From Myxococcus sp. RHSTA-1-4 (lineage in GTDB: Bacteria > Myxococcota > Myxococcia > Myxococcales > Myxococcaceae): a stretch of 64,000 bases of DNA. Positions 8,121 to 16,999 of this stretch are shown one piece after another; within the stretch, counting starts at the first letter, position 1, and each line of letters starts with the position of its first letter. The stretch lies in contig NZ_JAIQDG010000016.1 in assembly GCF_020037125.1 (NCBI RefSeq), positions 1 through 64,000 of the forward strand. The letters are read 5' to 3'. The notes under the pieces were generated by a model. It was not told where the DNA came from, did no database searches, and saw only the letters and a list, made by a program, of their open reading frames with translations. The position numbers and the translations under genes were made by a program.

Positions 8121-8601
8121 GGGACTCCCCGGAGAAGAGACGGGCCAGCAATGGAAGGCGCCGGCCCCGCGCACCGACGGCCTCCACCGAGACGACGTCG
8201 TAGCCGCGGCCCAGCTCGCCGGTGCTGCCGTCGCGCACGGTGGCCAGGTACGGCATCTTCTTCGCCCGCGGCTTGGTGATGTCCGTCACGTCCACGGCGA
8301 TGACGGGCTGGGGGAAGCGCCCGTCATGGAGGGCCGGCGCCACCAGCTTCAGGTAGTCAGCCTCCACCGCCGCGTCGTTGTAGCGCCGGGAGGCCAGGCC
8401 CCGGGAGAGGCGCTTCTCGGTGTGGATGAGGCGGCGGGGCTCCTCCAGCGCCCGGGCGATTTGGGACAGGAGGGTGCTCCGGCCCTCCAGCAGGCCGAAG
8501 AGGGCGTCGCGCAGGAAGCGGCGGTTGGGCTTGTGCAGCCGCCCACCCACCGCCTCTACGTACGCCTCGAAGCGCTCGGCAATGGACTTCTCCCGAGGCA
8601 C
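8121..8601 (-). pseudogene. IS4-family transposase, N-terminal part
   Basis: Starts at a GTG (8601) behind GGAAGAGG and runs to FSGESPE, where the inserted element cuts it. IAVDVTDITKP carries the first catalytic Asp of the DDE triad. With the fragment at 5889-6640 it would encode a transposase of about 410 residues. The element is dead in its present form unless the inserted IS excises precisely. Confidence 0.8.
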
Positions 8602-8643
8602 ACCTCTTCCGGCACTGGACGGGCCGGTTTGTGGTGCCTACCC

Positions 8644-9139
8644 TGCGCTCGTCCACCCAGGATGAGCGCGGCCCCACGGCCTCGTTCCAGTTGTCTCGGG
8701 GGTGCAGGCTGTTGGCGCAGCCGGCACCCCCATTCTTCTTTCCCTGCCGGCCTTGGCGGGCCGACTCCCCTCACCCTCGCTTCGCTTCTCGTCGCCTCCT
8801 TGGTTGCTCGGCGTGCCGCCCACGCCTGGCGTGGACCGTCAGCGCACATGGCGCGCGGTCTGGCTGCGAACCTGGGGACGCGTCCGGGAGCGTCAATGCC
8901 GGGTGGTGATCAGTCGCTCGCTGGTGGACACCTCCCCGGACGGAAAAAGTGCCCAGCAAACAGACACTTGCAACGCGAGCGATTAAACTTCCCGCATCGC
9001 GCGTTGCTCCGGCGGCGGCCACTCCGGGTACGGGGGCCCGCTGAACCCGCCGGGTCGCCAGCACCTCCATCCACCCACATCCCCCGGGCCTCCCACGGCT
9101 CCGGAAGGGCCTCCGGGTAGGGGGAAAGGTGATCCAGCG
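8644..9139. other. Gene-free stretch upstream of rpmH
   Basis: About 500 bases between the broken transposase and the rpmH promoter. No start with a convincing ribosome site, no recognisable protein and no DnaA box was seen. An A-rich patch lies near 8943-8990 but could not be assigned. Confidence 0.4.
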
Positions 9140-9168
9140 TTGACTTACCCTGGAAATGGGGTTACGGA
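9140..9168 (+). promoter_or_regulatory. Sigma-70-type promoter candidate for rpmH-rnpA
   Basis: TTGACT, 17 bases, then TACGGA, about 75 bases upstream of the rpmH start. The -35 element is good and the -10 weak, which is common in high-GC genomes. Confidence 0.45.
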
Positions 9169-9243
9169 CCCGCCCCTTTCCCCAGTTCAGGTCGCGCCGG
9201 AGCGGTAAGGAGGCGCCGCCGTCATCACCGAAGGAGTAGAGCC

Positions 9244-9396
9244 GTGTCCAAGCGCACGTACCAGCCGTCGAAGGTCCGCCGCAATCGCGCCCACGGGTTC
9301 CGCAAGCGGAACGCCACCAAGGGCGGCCGTGACGTCCTCAAGCGCCGCCGCGCCAAGGGCCGTAAGCGGCTCGTCGTGTCGGCCGCGAAGAAGTAA
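9244..9396 (+). CDS. rpmH: 50S ribosomal protein L34
   Basis: A 50-residue, extremely basic protein: it begins with a GTG-initiated [18 protein letters not shown], the standard L34 start, and ends VVSAAKK. AAGGAG lies eight bases before the GTG. L34 belongs to the large ribosomal subunit. The gene heads the conserved rpmH-rnpA-yidD-yidC-jag-mnmE cluster found near bacterial replication origins. The length is normal for the family. Confidence 0.97.
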   Translation: MSKRTYQPSKVRRNRAHGFRKRNATKGGRDVLKRRRAKGRKRLVVSAAKK

Positions 9397-9408
9397 GCGA
9401 GCCTGCGT

Positions 9409-9831
9409 GTGAGGGCCGAGGGTGCGACGCCGGGCCAGCAGGGCCCGGCAGATCAGCGCTTCCCCAAGGCCCTGCGCCTGCTTCAACGGCGCGAATTCCT
9501 GGAGGTCCAGGAAGGTGGGCAGAAGGTGCCCTCGGACTGCCTCCTGGCGCTTTTCAAGCGCAATGGCCGGACGTACTCCCGTGTTGGACTCACCGTGTCG
9601 AGCAAGGTGGGCAACGCGGTGGTTCGGGCGCGCTTGAGGCGTGTGCTGCGCGAGCTGTTCCGCAAGCGCCGCACGCAATGGCCCCCCGGCCTGGACGTGG
9701 TGCTGGTGGTGCGCTCCTCTGCGAAGGAAGCGTCCTTCTCGGAGCTCTCGCGTGCCTTCGACGGTGTCACCCGTAAGCTGCAGCGGCTCCAGCCGGTCGC
9801 GGAGACGAAGCCGAAGGAGCCACCCAGATGA
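9409..9831 (+). CDS. rnpA: Ribonuclease P protein component
   Basis: The 140-residue product has the RnpA core: [13 protein letters not shown] near the start, [16 protein letters not shown], and the basic RNR-type helix [15 protein letters not shown] that contacts the catalytic RNA. It assists RNase P RNA in removing tRNA 5' leaders. The GTG start lies 12 bases after the rpmH stop. The stop overlaps the yidD start (ATGA), so the genes are coupled. Confidence 0.95.
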   Translation: MRAEGATPGQQGPADQRFPKALRLLQRREFLEVQEGGQKVPSDCLLALFKRNGRTYSRVGLTVSSKVGNAVVRARLRRVLRELFRKRRTQWPPGLDVVLVVRSSAKEASFSELSRAFDGVTRKLQRLQPVAETKPKEPPR

Positions 9832-10046
9832 GCCCGCTCGCCTTCGTCATCTCCCTGCCCATCCGCTTCTACCGGAAGTTCCTCGGGCCCTTCCTCCCGA
9901 AGGTGTGCCGCTTCCACCCCTCGTGCTCCACCTACGCCATGGAGGCGCTGGAGAAGCACGGCGGCCTCAAGGGCTCCTGGCTCACCCTCTGGCGGCTGCT
10001 CCGCTGCCAGCCCTTCCACCCCGGCGGCATCGACCCGGTGCCGTGA
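9828..10046 (+). CDS. yidD: Membrane protein insertion efficiency factor YidD
   Basis: Seventy-two residues matching the YidD family: [26 protein letters not shown]-type core with three conserved cysteines ([15 protein letters not shown]). It is a small amphipathic, membrane-associated protein thought to help YidC insert proteins into the inner membrane. It overlaps rnpA by four bases and lies 49 bases before yidC. Confidence 0.95.
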   Translation: MSPLAFVISLPIRFYRKFLGPFLPKVCRFHPSCSTYAMEALEKHGGLKGSWLTLWRLLRCQPFHPGGIDPVP

Positions 10047-10095
10047 CGGGGTTTTCCACCCACTGCCGCCCCTTCCCTCGCGGAGGGGGGAGTCT

Positions 10096-11916
10096 ATGAA
10101 CGATCCGCTCTCGCCCCAGTCGAACGATTCGCAGAAGCGACTGCTCTTCGCTCTGGCCCTCTCGTTCGCGGCCACCGCCGTCTACACCTTCTTCTTCGCG
10201 CCCCAGCCGACTCCTCCCGGAGCGGAGGGCGCCGACGCGGGCGTCGTGGCCGCCGCCCCCGCCGACGCTGGCACCGCCCCCGCCGTCTCCCCCGAGGGGA
10301 CCGCGGGCGCGGGCACCCCTGCCGTCACCGCCGAGGCCGCCCAGGCGCTCCCCGAGCGCAAGGTGGAGCTGCAGCGCCAGGAGGTCCACTACGCCTTCTC
10401 GTCCGAGGGCGCCGGCCTCGCCGCCGCCGTGCTCCAGGGCTCGAAGATGCGCGAGCAGCAGGAGCTCAGCCTCGCGCAGGGCTACAAGAAGCTGTTCGGC
10501 GAGGACATCCCGCCCGCGCCGCAGATGAACGTGGCGCAGCCGGTGGCGGGCCAGCCGCTGCCGCTGGCCGTCTCCATCGAGGGCGCCAGCCCCCTGCCCG
10601 CGAACCTGCGCTACGCCGTCACCGAGGGCGCCGCCGGGTCCGCCGACGGCGTCACCTTCACCGGCCGCAGCGGGCCGTGGGAGGTGGTGAAGACGCTGCA
10701 GTGGCCCCGCGAGGGCTTCGAGCTGACGTACACGCTCCAGGTGCGCAACACCTCCGGCCAGCCGCAGAACGGCGAGCTGCAGGTGCACTACAGCCGCGCC
10801 ATCGACCCCAACTTCGAGCACGCGCCGTCCTTCTTCGGCGGCGTGGGCAACCTGAGCCGCTCCGCGTGCTGGGTGGATGACGAACTGCACACCATGAGCC
10901 CGGGCGGCGACGCGCCCGAGGCCGAGGACTCGCGCGGCCAGATTCACTACTTCGGCATCGACCAGCAGTACTTCGTGTCCGCGCTCTACCCGCTGGAGGG
11001 CCCCCGCGCCGGCTCCTGCACCTTCACCGCCACGCCGACCGCGCGCCAGATTACGGCGGCCTTCCCGCTCAGCGTGGCCGCCGGTGAGACGGTGACGCTG
11101 CGCTTCGGCGGCTACCTGGGCCCCAAGGACCCGGACCTGCTCGCCGTGGTGCCCGGCCCGGCCGTGCGTCAGGCCGCGGGCCTGGGCGACGCCGCGTTCC
11201 ACCCGAAGCTCGAGAACTCGGTGGACTTCGGCATCTGGGCCGTCATCTGCAAGGTGCTGCTGGCCGTCATGAAGTTCTTCTACGGCCTCACCGGCAACTG
11301 GGGCGTGGCCATCATCCTGCTCACCGTGGTGGTGAAGCTGGTGCTGCTGCCGCTCACCTACCGCTCCATGGTCAGCATGGAAGAGGTGAAGAAGCTCCAG
11401 CCGCGCATGGAGGAGATTCGCAAGAAGCACGCGGACAACCGCGAGCAGCAGAACCTCGAAATCATGAAGCTGTACCAGGAGGCCAAGGTGAACCCGCTGG
11501 GCGGGTGCCTCCCGCTGCTCATCCAGATGCCCGTGTGGATTGCGCTCTTCACGGCGCTGCGCAACAGCTTCGACATCTACGGCGAGCCCTTCATCGGCCC
11601 CATCTGGCGCGACCTGACCTACAAGGACCCCACGTACCTGCTGCCGCTGGCGCTGGGCGTGTCCATGGTCATCACCCAGAAGATGCAGCCGCAGATGATG
11701 GATGCGGCCCAGGCCAGAATCATGACCTGGTTCCTGCCCATCGTCTTCACGGCGACGCTGCTGCAGTACCCGGCCGGTCTGTCGCTCTACATCTTCACCA
11801 ACAACATCCTCTCCATCGCGCAGCAGTACGGGCTGCGGAAGTGGCTGGACCGGAACAAGCCCCAGACGGGCGGTGGGACGCCGGCGGTGGCGGCGGCGGG
11901 AGGCAGACGCAAGTGA
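10096..11916 (+). CDS. yidC: Membrane protein insertase YidC
   Basis: At 606 residues it is of the Gram-negative type. It has an N-terminal membrane anchor (LLFALALSFAATAVYTFFF), an Ala/Pro-rich linker, a large periplasmic domain to about residue 375, then the conserved five-helix insertase core (FYGLTGNWGVAIILLTVVVK; PLLIQMPVWIALFTALR; ending IAQQYGLRKWLDRNK). It inserts inner membrane proteins alone or with Sec. GGAGGGGGGAG precedes the ATG. The GTG of jag overlaps its stop. Confidence 0.97.
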   Translation: MNDPLSPQSNDSQKRLLFALALSFAATAVYTFFFAPQPTPPGAEGADAGVVAAAPADAGTAPAVSPEGTAGAGTPAVTAEAAQALPERKVELQRQEVHYAFSSEGAGLAAAVLQGSKMREQQELSLAQGYKKLFGEDIPPAPQMNVAQPVAGQPLPLAVSIEGASPLPANLRYAVTEGAAGSADGVTFTGRSGPWEVVKTLQWPREGFELTYTLQVRNTSGQPQNGELQVHYSRAIDPNFEHAPSFFGGVGNLSRSACWVDDELHTMSPGGDAPEAEDSRGQIHYFGIDQQYFVSALYPLEGPRAGSCTFTATPTARQITAAFPLSVAAGETVTLRFGGYLGPKDPDLLAVVPGPAVRQAAGLGDAAFHPKLENSVDFGIWAVICKVLLAVMKFFYGLTGNWGVAIILLTVVVKLVLLPLTYRSMVSMEEVKKLQPRMEEIRKKHADNREQQNLEIMKLYQEAKVNPLGGCLPLLIQMPVWIALFTALRNSFDIYGEPFIGPIWRDLTYKDPTYLLPLALGVSMVITQKMQPQMMDAAQARIMTWFLPIVFTATLLQYPAGLSLYIFTNNILSIAQQYGLRKWLDRNKPQTGGGTPAVAAAGGRRK

Positions 11917-12713
11917 GCGAGCAGCAGCAGGTACCCCAGCAGACGCCGGCGGCCCCTGCCGCCGGCGGCGCGGCGTCCGCGGAATTCCGCGCGCGCGTGG
12001 AGAAGCTCCTCGGCGACATCCTCGGGCTGATGGGCTTCCCGGCCCGGCTGGACATGCAGGATGCCGCCGACGGCAGCCTCTCCGTGGCGCTCCACTTCGA
12101 GGCGGGCCCTCCTCCCGGCGTGGAGAACGGGCGGCGCAGCCAGGTGGTGGACTCGCTCCAGTTCCTGCTCAACAAGATGATGCACCGGCCCGGCGTGGAG
12201 CGGCGCTGGGTGGTGCTCGGCGCGGGTGTCCACCCGGAGCCCCGCCAGCGTCGCGAGCCCCAGGCCGCGCAGGCCCAGGCGGCTGCTCCCGCGCCCGCCG
12301 GGGCGGTGGCCCAGGCTGCTGCGGCTCCCCGCCCTGCTCCGCAGGCGGCCGCGCAGGCCCCCGCGAAGGCGAATCCCCGGGCCGCGCAGGCGCCCGCCGC
12401 GAAGCCTGCTCCCGTGGCCCGGGTGGATGCCGACGAACGCTCGGTGACGGTGGAAGAGGATGCGGCCCTGCGAGAGGCGGCCCGCCGGCTCGCGGAGAAG
12501 TCAGGCGGACTTGGGCGGTTCTACGCGCTGGCCGCTATGAAGTTGGAGGACCGCGCTCGCGTCCTCAAGGCGGTGGAGGGCGTGGCGGGGGTGAAGGTGA
12601 CGGCGGAAGGCGAAGGCCGCAACCGCCGGGTGGTATTCACTCCGGAGAAGCCGGCCCCGCTGCCCAAGCGGAGCCTGCTGCCGGACGATGACGAGGACGA
12701 CTTCGACGCGTGA
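11913..12713 (+). CDS. jag: Jag/KhpB-type RNA-binding protein (KH and R3H domains)
   Basis: The product is 266 residues if the GTG at 11913, overlapping the yidC stop as GTGA, is used. A KH-like domain follows the first 30 residues (LLGDILGLMGFPARLD, VDSLQFLLNKMMHR). A long Ala/Pro/Gln-rich linker (about residues 110-175) leads to an R3H-like domain near 190-245, where the arginine/histidine pair is diverged (FYALAAMKLEDRARVLK). The tail is acidic (DDDEDDFDA). Jag proteins bind RNA and are linked to cell envelope control. The order yidC-jag-mnmE supports the call. Confidence 0.85.
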   Translation: MSEQQQVPQQTPAAPAAGGAASAEFRARVEKLLGDILGLMGFPARLDMQDAADGSLSVALHFEAGPPPGVENGRRSQVVDSLQFLLNKMMHRPGVERRWVVLGAGVHPEPRQRREPQAAQAQAAAPAPAGAVAQAAAAPRPAPQAAAQAPAKANPRAAQAPAAKPAPVARVDADERSVTVEEDAALREAARRLAEKSGGLGRFYALAAMKLEDRARVLKAVEGVAGVKVTAEGEGRNRRVVFTPEKPAPLPKRSLLPDDDEDDFDA

Positions 12714-12759
12714 GCGCGCTCGCGCCGCACGCGCCGGGTCACCGGAAGAGAGAAGAGGG

Positions 12760-12987
12760 ATGGGCAAGGCGAAAGCTCTCAAGGACAAGCTGTACGGCGC
12801 GGCGGTGCTGAAGATGAGCTTCCGCCTGCGCGGAGACGAGGAGTCTCCCGCCTTCCGTTTCGTCTACCCGGGCGTGCTTCGGGATTTGGAGCTCGAGGAC
12901 GACGCGGTGGAGCGGTACATCGAGGAGAACCGCGAGGCCGTGGAGAAGGCCGCCCGCGGCTCCACGCCTCCGCTGGGGACCCGCTGA
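12760..12987 (+). CDS. Small conserved-looking hypothetical protein
   Basis: Seventy-five residues from the ATG at 12760 (AGAAGAGGG just upstream): MGKAKALKDKLYGAAVLKMS at the N terminus, then an acidic helical C terminus (LEDDAVERYIEENREAVEKAAR). No domain recognised. It is placed between jag and mnmE on the same strand and is probably part of their operon. Confidence 0.6.
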   Translation: MGKAKALKDKLYGAAVLKMSFRLRGDEESPAFRFVYPGVLRDLELEDDAVERYIEENREAVEKAARGSTPPLGTR

Positions 12988-13025
12988 GGCGGGCAGCATT
13001 CCTGCTCCTCCGTCGAGCCTCAGAC

Positions 13026-14450
13026 ATGACGTCCGCATCCCCCACCATCGCCGCCCTGGCCACCGCGCCCACCGCCGGGGCCGTGGGCATCCTCCGGTTG
13101 TCCGGCCCCGCCGCGCTGGACGTGGGCCGCCTGCTGGCGCCCGGCGTGCCCGCGGAGCCGTCGCCGCGCCACGCGTACCTCGCGACGTTCGTGGACGCGC
13201 GGGGCCGTGCACTGGACGAGGGCCTGTTCCTCTACTTCCGCGCGCCGTACTCCTTCACGGGAGAGGACGTGGTGGAACTGCAGGCGCATGGTAGTCCCCG
13301 GCTGCTGCGCCTCTTGCTGGCGCGTGCGCTGGAGGATGAGCGCGTGCGCCCCGCGGCGCCCGGGGAGTTCACACGCCGCGCCTTCCTGAATGGGCGCATG
13401 GACCTCACCCGGGCGGAGGCGGTGGCGGACCTGGTGGCCGCGGACTCGGAGGCCGCGGTGCGCGCGGCGGCGGCGGGCCTGTCCGGGGTGCTGGCCTCGC
13501 GGGTGCGGGGGCTGGAGGAGCCGCTGCGCGAGCTCCACGCGGACCTGGAGGGCGTGCTCAACTTCCCGGATGAAGCCGAGGGCGCCGACGCGGAGGCGGG
13601 CGAGCGTGTCGCCGCGATGCGGGCCCAGGCGGAGGCGCTGCTCTCGGAAGCAGGGCGTGGACGGTTGGTCCGCCGGGGTGCGCGCGTGGCGCTGTACGGC
13701 CCGGTGAACGCGGGCAAGTCCACGCTGTTCAACCGGCTGGTGGGCGAGGCGCGCGCGCTCGTGGACGATGAGCCCGGGACGACGCGTGATGCGCTGGAGG
13801 CCCGCGTCGAGTGGGACGGGCTGGGCGTCACCCTGTTCGACACCGCCGGCCTGCGAGAGACGCCGGGGCGCGTGGAGGCGCTCGGCATCGCGCGGACGCG
13901 CGAATTGCTCGCGGGAGTGGACCTGGCGGTGCTCGTGCTGCCGCCGGAGGCCGGGACGGCGGAGGCCGAGGCGTGGAGTCGCGAGGCCGGCGCCACTCCC
14001 GTGCTGGTGGTGGATGGGAAGTGCGATGTGGCGGGCGCGCGCGGGCGCGAGGCGGTCGTGCCCGGAGGCACGGCTCGAGCCGTGGATGTCACGGCGCGCT
14101 CCTCGGAATCACCTGCTCGGGCTCCAGCGGAGGGCGTGCCTTCACCGCGCCCGCGCGTGAGTGGGCTCACCGGTGAGGGCGTGGAGGCCCTGCGTGCCTC
14201 GATGCTCGGACACCTGTGGGGCGGTGGCACGCCCTCCGCGGTGGCCCTCGTCTCCGAGCGCCATGCCGATGCCCTGCGTCGCGCCTCCGAGGCGCTCTCC
14301 CGTGCCGAGGCCGCCTCGCGCGCCTCCACGCTGGAGGTCGTCTCCGGCGAGGTCGGCCTCGCGCTCGAGGCCCTCGGCGAGGTGTCCGGCACCTCCGTCT
14401 CCGAGGCCCTTCTCGACGCCATCTTCCAGCGCTTCTGCATCGGCAAGTGA
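13026..14450 (+). CDS. mnmE: tRNA uridine-5-carboxymethylaminomethyl modification GTPase MnmE
   Basis: At 474 residues it has the MnmE layout: N-terminal folate-binding domain (TIAALATAPTAGAVGILRLSG; GEFTRRAFLNGRMDLTRAEAV), then a G domain with GPVNAGKST (P-loop), GTTRD and DTAG, and the invariant C-terminal CIGK that carries the catalytic cysteine. With MnmG (35.0 kb here) it modifies the wobble uridine of several tRNAs. The G4 position reads DGKCD rather than NKxD, an unusual substitution of the guanine-contact Asn. Confidence 0.96.
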   Translation: MTSASPTIAALATAPTAGAVGILRLSGPAALDVGRLLAPGVPAEPSPRHAYLATFVDARGRALDEGLFLYFRAPYSFTGEDVVELQAHGSPRLLRLLLARALEDERVRPAAPGEFTRRAFLNGRMDLTRAEAVADLVAADSEAAVRAAAAGLSGVLASRVRGLEEPLRELHADLEGVLNFPDEAEGADAEAGERVAAMRAQAEALLSEAGRGRLVRRGARVALYGPVNAGKSTLFNRLVGEARALVDDEPGTTRDALEARVEWDGLGVTLFDTAGLRETPGRVEALGIARTRELLAGVDLAVLVLPPEAGTAEAEAWSREAGATPVLVVDGKCDVAGARGREAVVPGGTARAVDVTARSSESPARAPAEGVPSPRPRVSGLTGEGVEALRASMLGHLWGGGTPSAVALVSERHADALRRASEALSRAEAASRASTLEVVSGEVGLALEALGEVSGTSVSEALLDAIFQRFCIGK

Positions 14451-14467
14451 CACGGTAGCGCCCGCGC

Positions 14468-15190
14468 TCACCGTGCCATGGCCAGCGAGGGCTCGGGCGC
14501 TCCGGGCTCGCGCGTGCTCCACTCCCGCAGCAGCCGGTCCACGAAGACATCGACCTGGCGCTCCGCCATGGCAATCGAGGTCTTCAGCCGCTCGTCGGCG
14601 AACTCGTCGTACTCGATGGCGACCGACTCCACGTCGGTGATGCCGATGTAGCCGAACGCGGTCCGGATGCTCGGCTCGACGTGGTTCATGTGCTCCAAGC
14701 GCTCGCCCCTGGCGTACCCATGGTCGCCACGCGAGCTCAGGATGACGAGCTTCTTCCCCGATTCGGCCAGCAGTGGCCAGTAGGGCTCCCCCACTCGCAA
14801 GCGGTCGAACCCGAAGGTGCGGCCCACGCGGACGATGTTGTCGATGTACGCCTTGAACTGCGCCGGCACGTTGAAGTTGTACATGGGCACGCCGGCCACG
14901 ATGAGGTCCGCGGCGAGCAACTCGTCCACGAGCGCATCGCTCTCCGCGAGCGTCTCCTTCATCCACGGCTCGCGTGCGCCCGGCGGGGTGCACGCCGCAT
15001 GAATCCACCGGCCCGTCACGGGAGCGGGCGGACGCTGCCCGACGTCCCGGTAGAGGACCTCATCTCCGGGGCGAGCCGCCCTCCACCGTGCGACGAAGCG
15101 AGCCGACAGGCGGCGCGTGTGTGAGCCATGACGGTGTTGCTCCGAGCCGCCAGCACGGGCGCTCGAATCGATGTGCAGGACCTTGGCCAT
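14468..15190 (-). CDS. azoR: FMN-dependent NADH-azoreductase
   Basis: The 240-residue product starts MAKVLHIDSSAR, the FMN-phosphate loop of AzoR-type flavodoxin-fold reductases, and continues with PMYNFNVPAQFKAYIDNIVR and SSRGDHGY, both typical of the family. It would reduce quinones and azo compounds with NAD(P)H. GGAGG precedes the ATG at 15190. It is convergent with mnmE (17 bases apart) and divergent from a LysR-type regulator, which probably controls it. Confidence 0.88.
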   Translation of the reverse strand: MAKVLHIDSSARAGGSEQHRHGSHTRRLSARFVARWRAARPGDEVLYRDVGQRPPAPVTGRWIHAACTPPGAREPWMKETLAESDALVDELLAADLIVAGVPMYNFNVPAQFKAYIDNIVRVGRTFGFDRLRVGEPYWPLLAESGKKLVILSSRGDHGYARGERLEHMNHVEPSIRTAFGYIGITDVESVAIEYDEFADERLKTSIAMAERQVDVFVDRLLREWSTREPGAPEPSLAMAR

Positions 15191-15334
15191 CTCGCATTCC
15201 TCCAGGTTCCAGGCTTCAAGATGAGCCCTGTTCATCCCGCACCCAGGGCCCACGCCATGCCGCGAAGGAGTGAGCCCTCGCGGCTGGCAACAGGAGAGAT
15301 AGGGACTGGCCACCCCGGCGACAAACGCGTAATC

Positions 15335-15351
15335 CTCAGCCGATGGCTGAG
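15335..15351. promoter_or_regulatory. 17-bp palindrome in the azoR/LysR intergenic region
   Basis: CTCAGCC-GAT-GGCTGAG is a perfect 7-bp inverted repeat, 24 bases before the LysR start and 145 bases before azoR. It is a plausible LysR-type binding site, though the spacing is T-N13-A rather than the usual T-N11-A. Confidence 0.5.
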
Positions 15352-15374
15352 CCGCATTCACCCATCCGCCACCC

Positions 15375-16301
15375 ATGAGAGACCTGCCCCCGCTCACGTC
15401 CCTGCGCGCCTTCGAGGCCGCCGCGCGGCACCTCAGCTTCAAGCGGGCCGCGGACGAGCTGGCCGTGACGCCCACGGCCATCAGCCATCAAATCCGCCAG
15501 CTCGAGGAATGGCTCGGCACGCCCCTCTTCGAGCGCCGCGTCCGCCGCGTGGTGCTGACCCCCGCCGGACAGTCCCTCTACCCCGCGCTACGGGAGGGCT
15601 TCGACGCCCTGGCCCGCGGTGTCGACGCACTGAGGAAGCCCCCCGAGCGCGCCACCGTCACGCTCTCCGCCACCGTCGCCTTCACCTCGAAGTGGCTGGT
15701 GCCGCGCGTCGCCGCGTTCCGCGCGGCGTGTCCGGGGCTCGACCTGAGCCTCCATGCCTCGGACGACACCGTGGACCTGCGGGACGGCGGCGTGGACCTC
15801 GCCATCCGCTATGGCCGGGGCGTCTACCCGGGGCTGCGCTCCGAGCTGCTGCTCCAGGACCGCTTCGCGCCCGTGTGCAGTCCCCGGCTCGGCGTGCGCG
15901 CTCCCGCCGACCTGGGGAAACACCCCCTGCTCCGCTTCGAGTGGCGCCGCGTCGAGGACGACACGCCCACGTGGCCCCGCTGGTTCGCCGCGGCGGGCCG
16001 GCCCTACCGGGCCCCGGGCGGGACGCTGGTCTTCTCCGACGAGTCCCACGCCATCCAGGCCGCCATCGCCGGACAGGGTGTCGCGCTCGCGAGCCTCGTG
16101 CTCGTCGCGGAGGAGCTGGCGAGCGGAGCCCTGGTGCAACCCTTCGGGCCGGAGCTGGACGGCTTCGCGTACCACGTCGTCCACCGGGAGCCGGCGCGCG
16201 ACGCGGAGCGCATCACCGCGGTCCGCCGCTGGCTGTTGCGCGAGGCGAAGGCCTACACGTCCCGCGTCCCCCCGTCTCGGAGGCGCCCCGCCACGTCCTG
16301 A
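15375..16301 (+). CDS. LysR-family transcriptional regulator (GcvA-like)
   Basis: The 308-residue product has an N-terminal winged helix (SLRAFEAAARHLSFKRAADE, then TAISHQIRQLEEWLG) and a periplasmic-binding-protein-like effector domain (VDLAIRYGRGVYPGL, as in GcvA relatives). It is transcribed away from azoR across a 184-base gap with a palindrome, the classic arrangement for LysR control of the neighbour. The inducer is unknown. Family call sure; target inferred from position. Confidence 0.9.
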   Translation: MRDLPPLTSLRAFEAAARHLSFKRAADELAVTPTAISHQIRQLEEWLGTPLFERRVRRVVLTPAGQSLYPALREGFDALARGVDALRKPPERATVTLSATVAFTSKWLVPRVAAFRAACPGLDLSLHASDDTVDLRDGGVDLAIRYGRGVYPGLRSELLLQDRFAPVCSPRLGVRAPADLGKHPLLRFEWRRVEDDTPTWPRWFAAAGRPYRAPGGTLVFSDESHAIQAAIAGQGVALASLVLVAEELASGALVQPFGPELDGFAYHVVHREPARDAERITAVRRWLLREAKAYTSRVPPSRRRPATS

Positions 16302-16381
16302 GCTCCTCCGGCCACCCGCCAGGGGCATGTCAGACCGCTCCCTAGAATGCCCGCCCTCACCCGGTAATTTTCGGAGGCGTT

Positions 16382-16987
16382 GTGACGGAAGGCACCATCT
16401 CCCTGGCGCGGTACTCCATGCTCTCGGCCCTGCCCTCGGGTTGGGTGGGGGAGATTCTGGACGATGAACTGGTGGCCTCGCCGCGCCCCACTCCCGCGCA
16501 GACGCGCGCGGCCTTCATGCTGGGCGTGGAGCTCGGCGAGCAGCTCGACCGGCGCCGGGGTGGCAGCGGCCGCTGGTGCTTCCTGCGCGCGCCCGAGCTG
16601 CACCTCGGCGACGACATGCTCGTGCCGGACCTGGCCGGCTGGCGCCGCGAGCGCGTGGCCGCTCCGCTCGACCCGGACGTGCCCTTCCTCACGCTGTCGC
16701 CGGACTGGGTGTGCGAGGTGCTCGCGCCCTCCACCGCCGCGTTGGACCGCACGCGCAAGCTGCCCCTCTACGCGCGCGCGGGTGTCTCCCACGTCTGGCT
16801 GGTGGACCCCGTCGCGCGCACGCTGGAGGCATACCAGCGCGTCAAGCGCGGCTGGCTCCTCACCGGTTGCTACGAGTCGGACTGCGTGGTGCGCGCCGAG
16901 CCCTTCCCGTCCTCGTCGCTGGAGCTCGCGTCGCTCTGGCTGCCGGAGGGCTCGGAGAAGCCCTCGTTGCTGGCAGCGGTACCCTGA
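16382..16987 (+). CDS. Uma2-family (DUF820) endonuclease-fold protein
   Basis: The 201-residue product matches the Uma2 / DUF820 group of PD-(D/E)XK-fold proteins: GEILDDELVASPRPTPAQ near the start, VPDLAGWRRER with the conserved Asp, DWVCEVLAPST with the Glu, and YARAGVSHVWLVDP. Such genes are common in myxobacteria and cyanobacteria; activity is usually unproven. The GTG start at 16382 follows GGAGG by seven bases. It stands alone on the plus strand. Confidence 0.85.
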   Translation: MTEGTISLARYSMLSALPSGWVGEILDDELVASPRPTPAQTRAAFMLGVELGEQLDRRRGGSGRWCFLRAPELHLGDDMLVPDLAGWRRERVAAPLDPDVPFLTLSPDWVCEVLAPSTAALDRTRKLPLYARAGVSHVWLVDPVARTLEAYQRVKRGWLLTGCYESDCVVRAEPFPSSSLELASLWLPEGSEKPSLLAAVP

Positions 16988-16999
16988 GGGTCGCGCCGG

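Noticed and set aside
8702-8986. 95-codon open frame before rpmH
   Set aside because: No ribosome site, low-complexity start and no family features.
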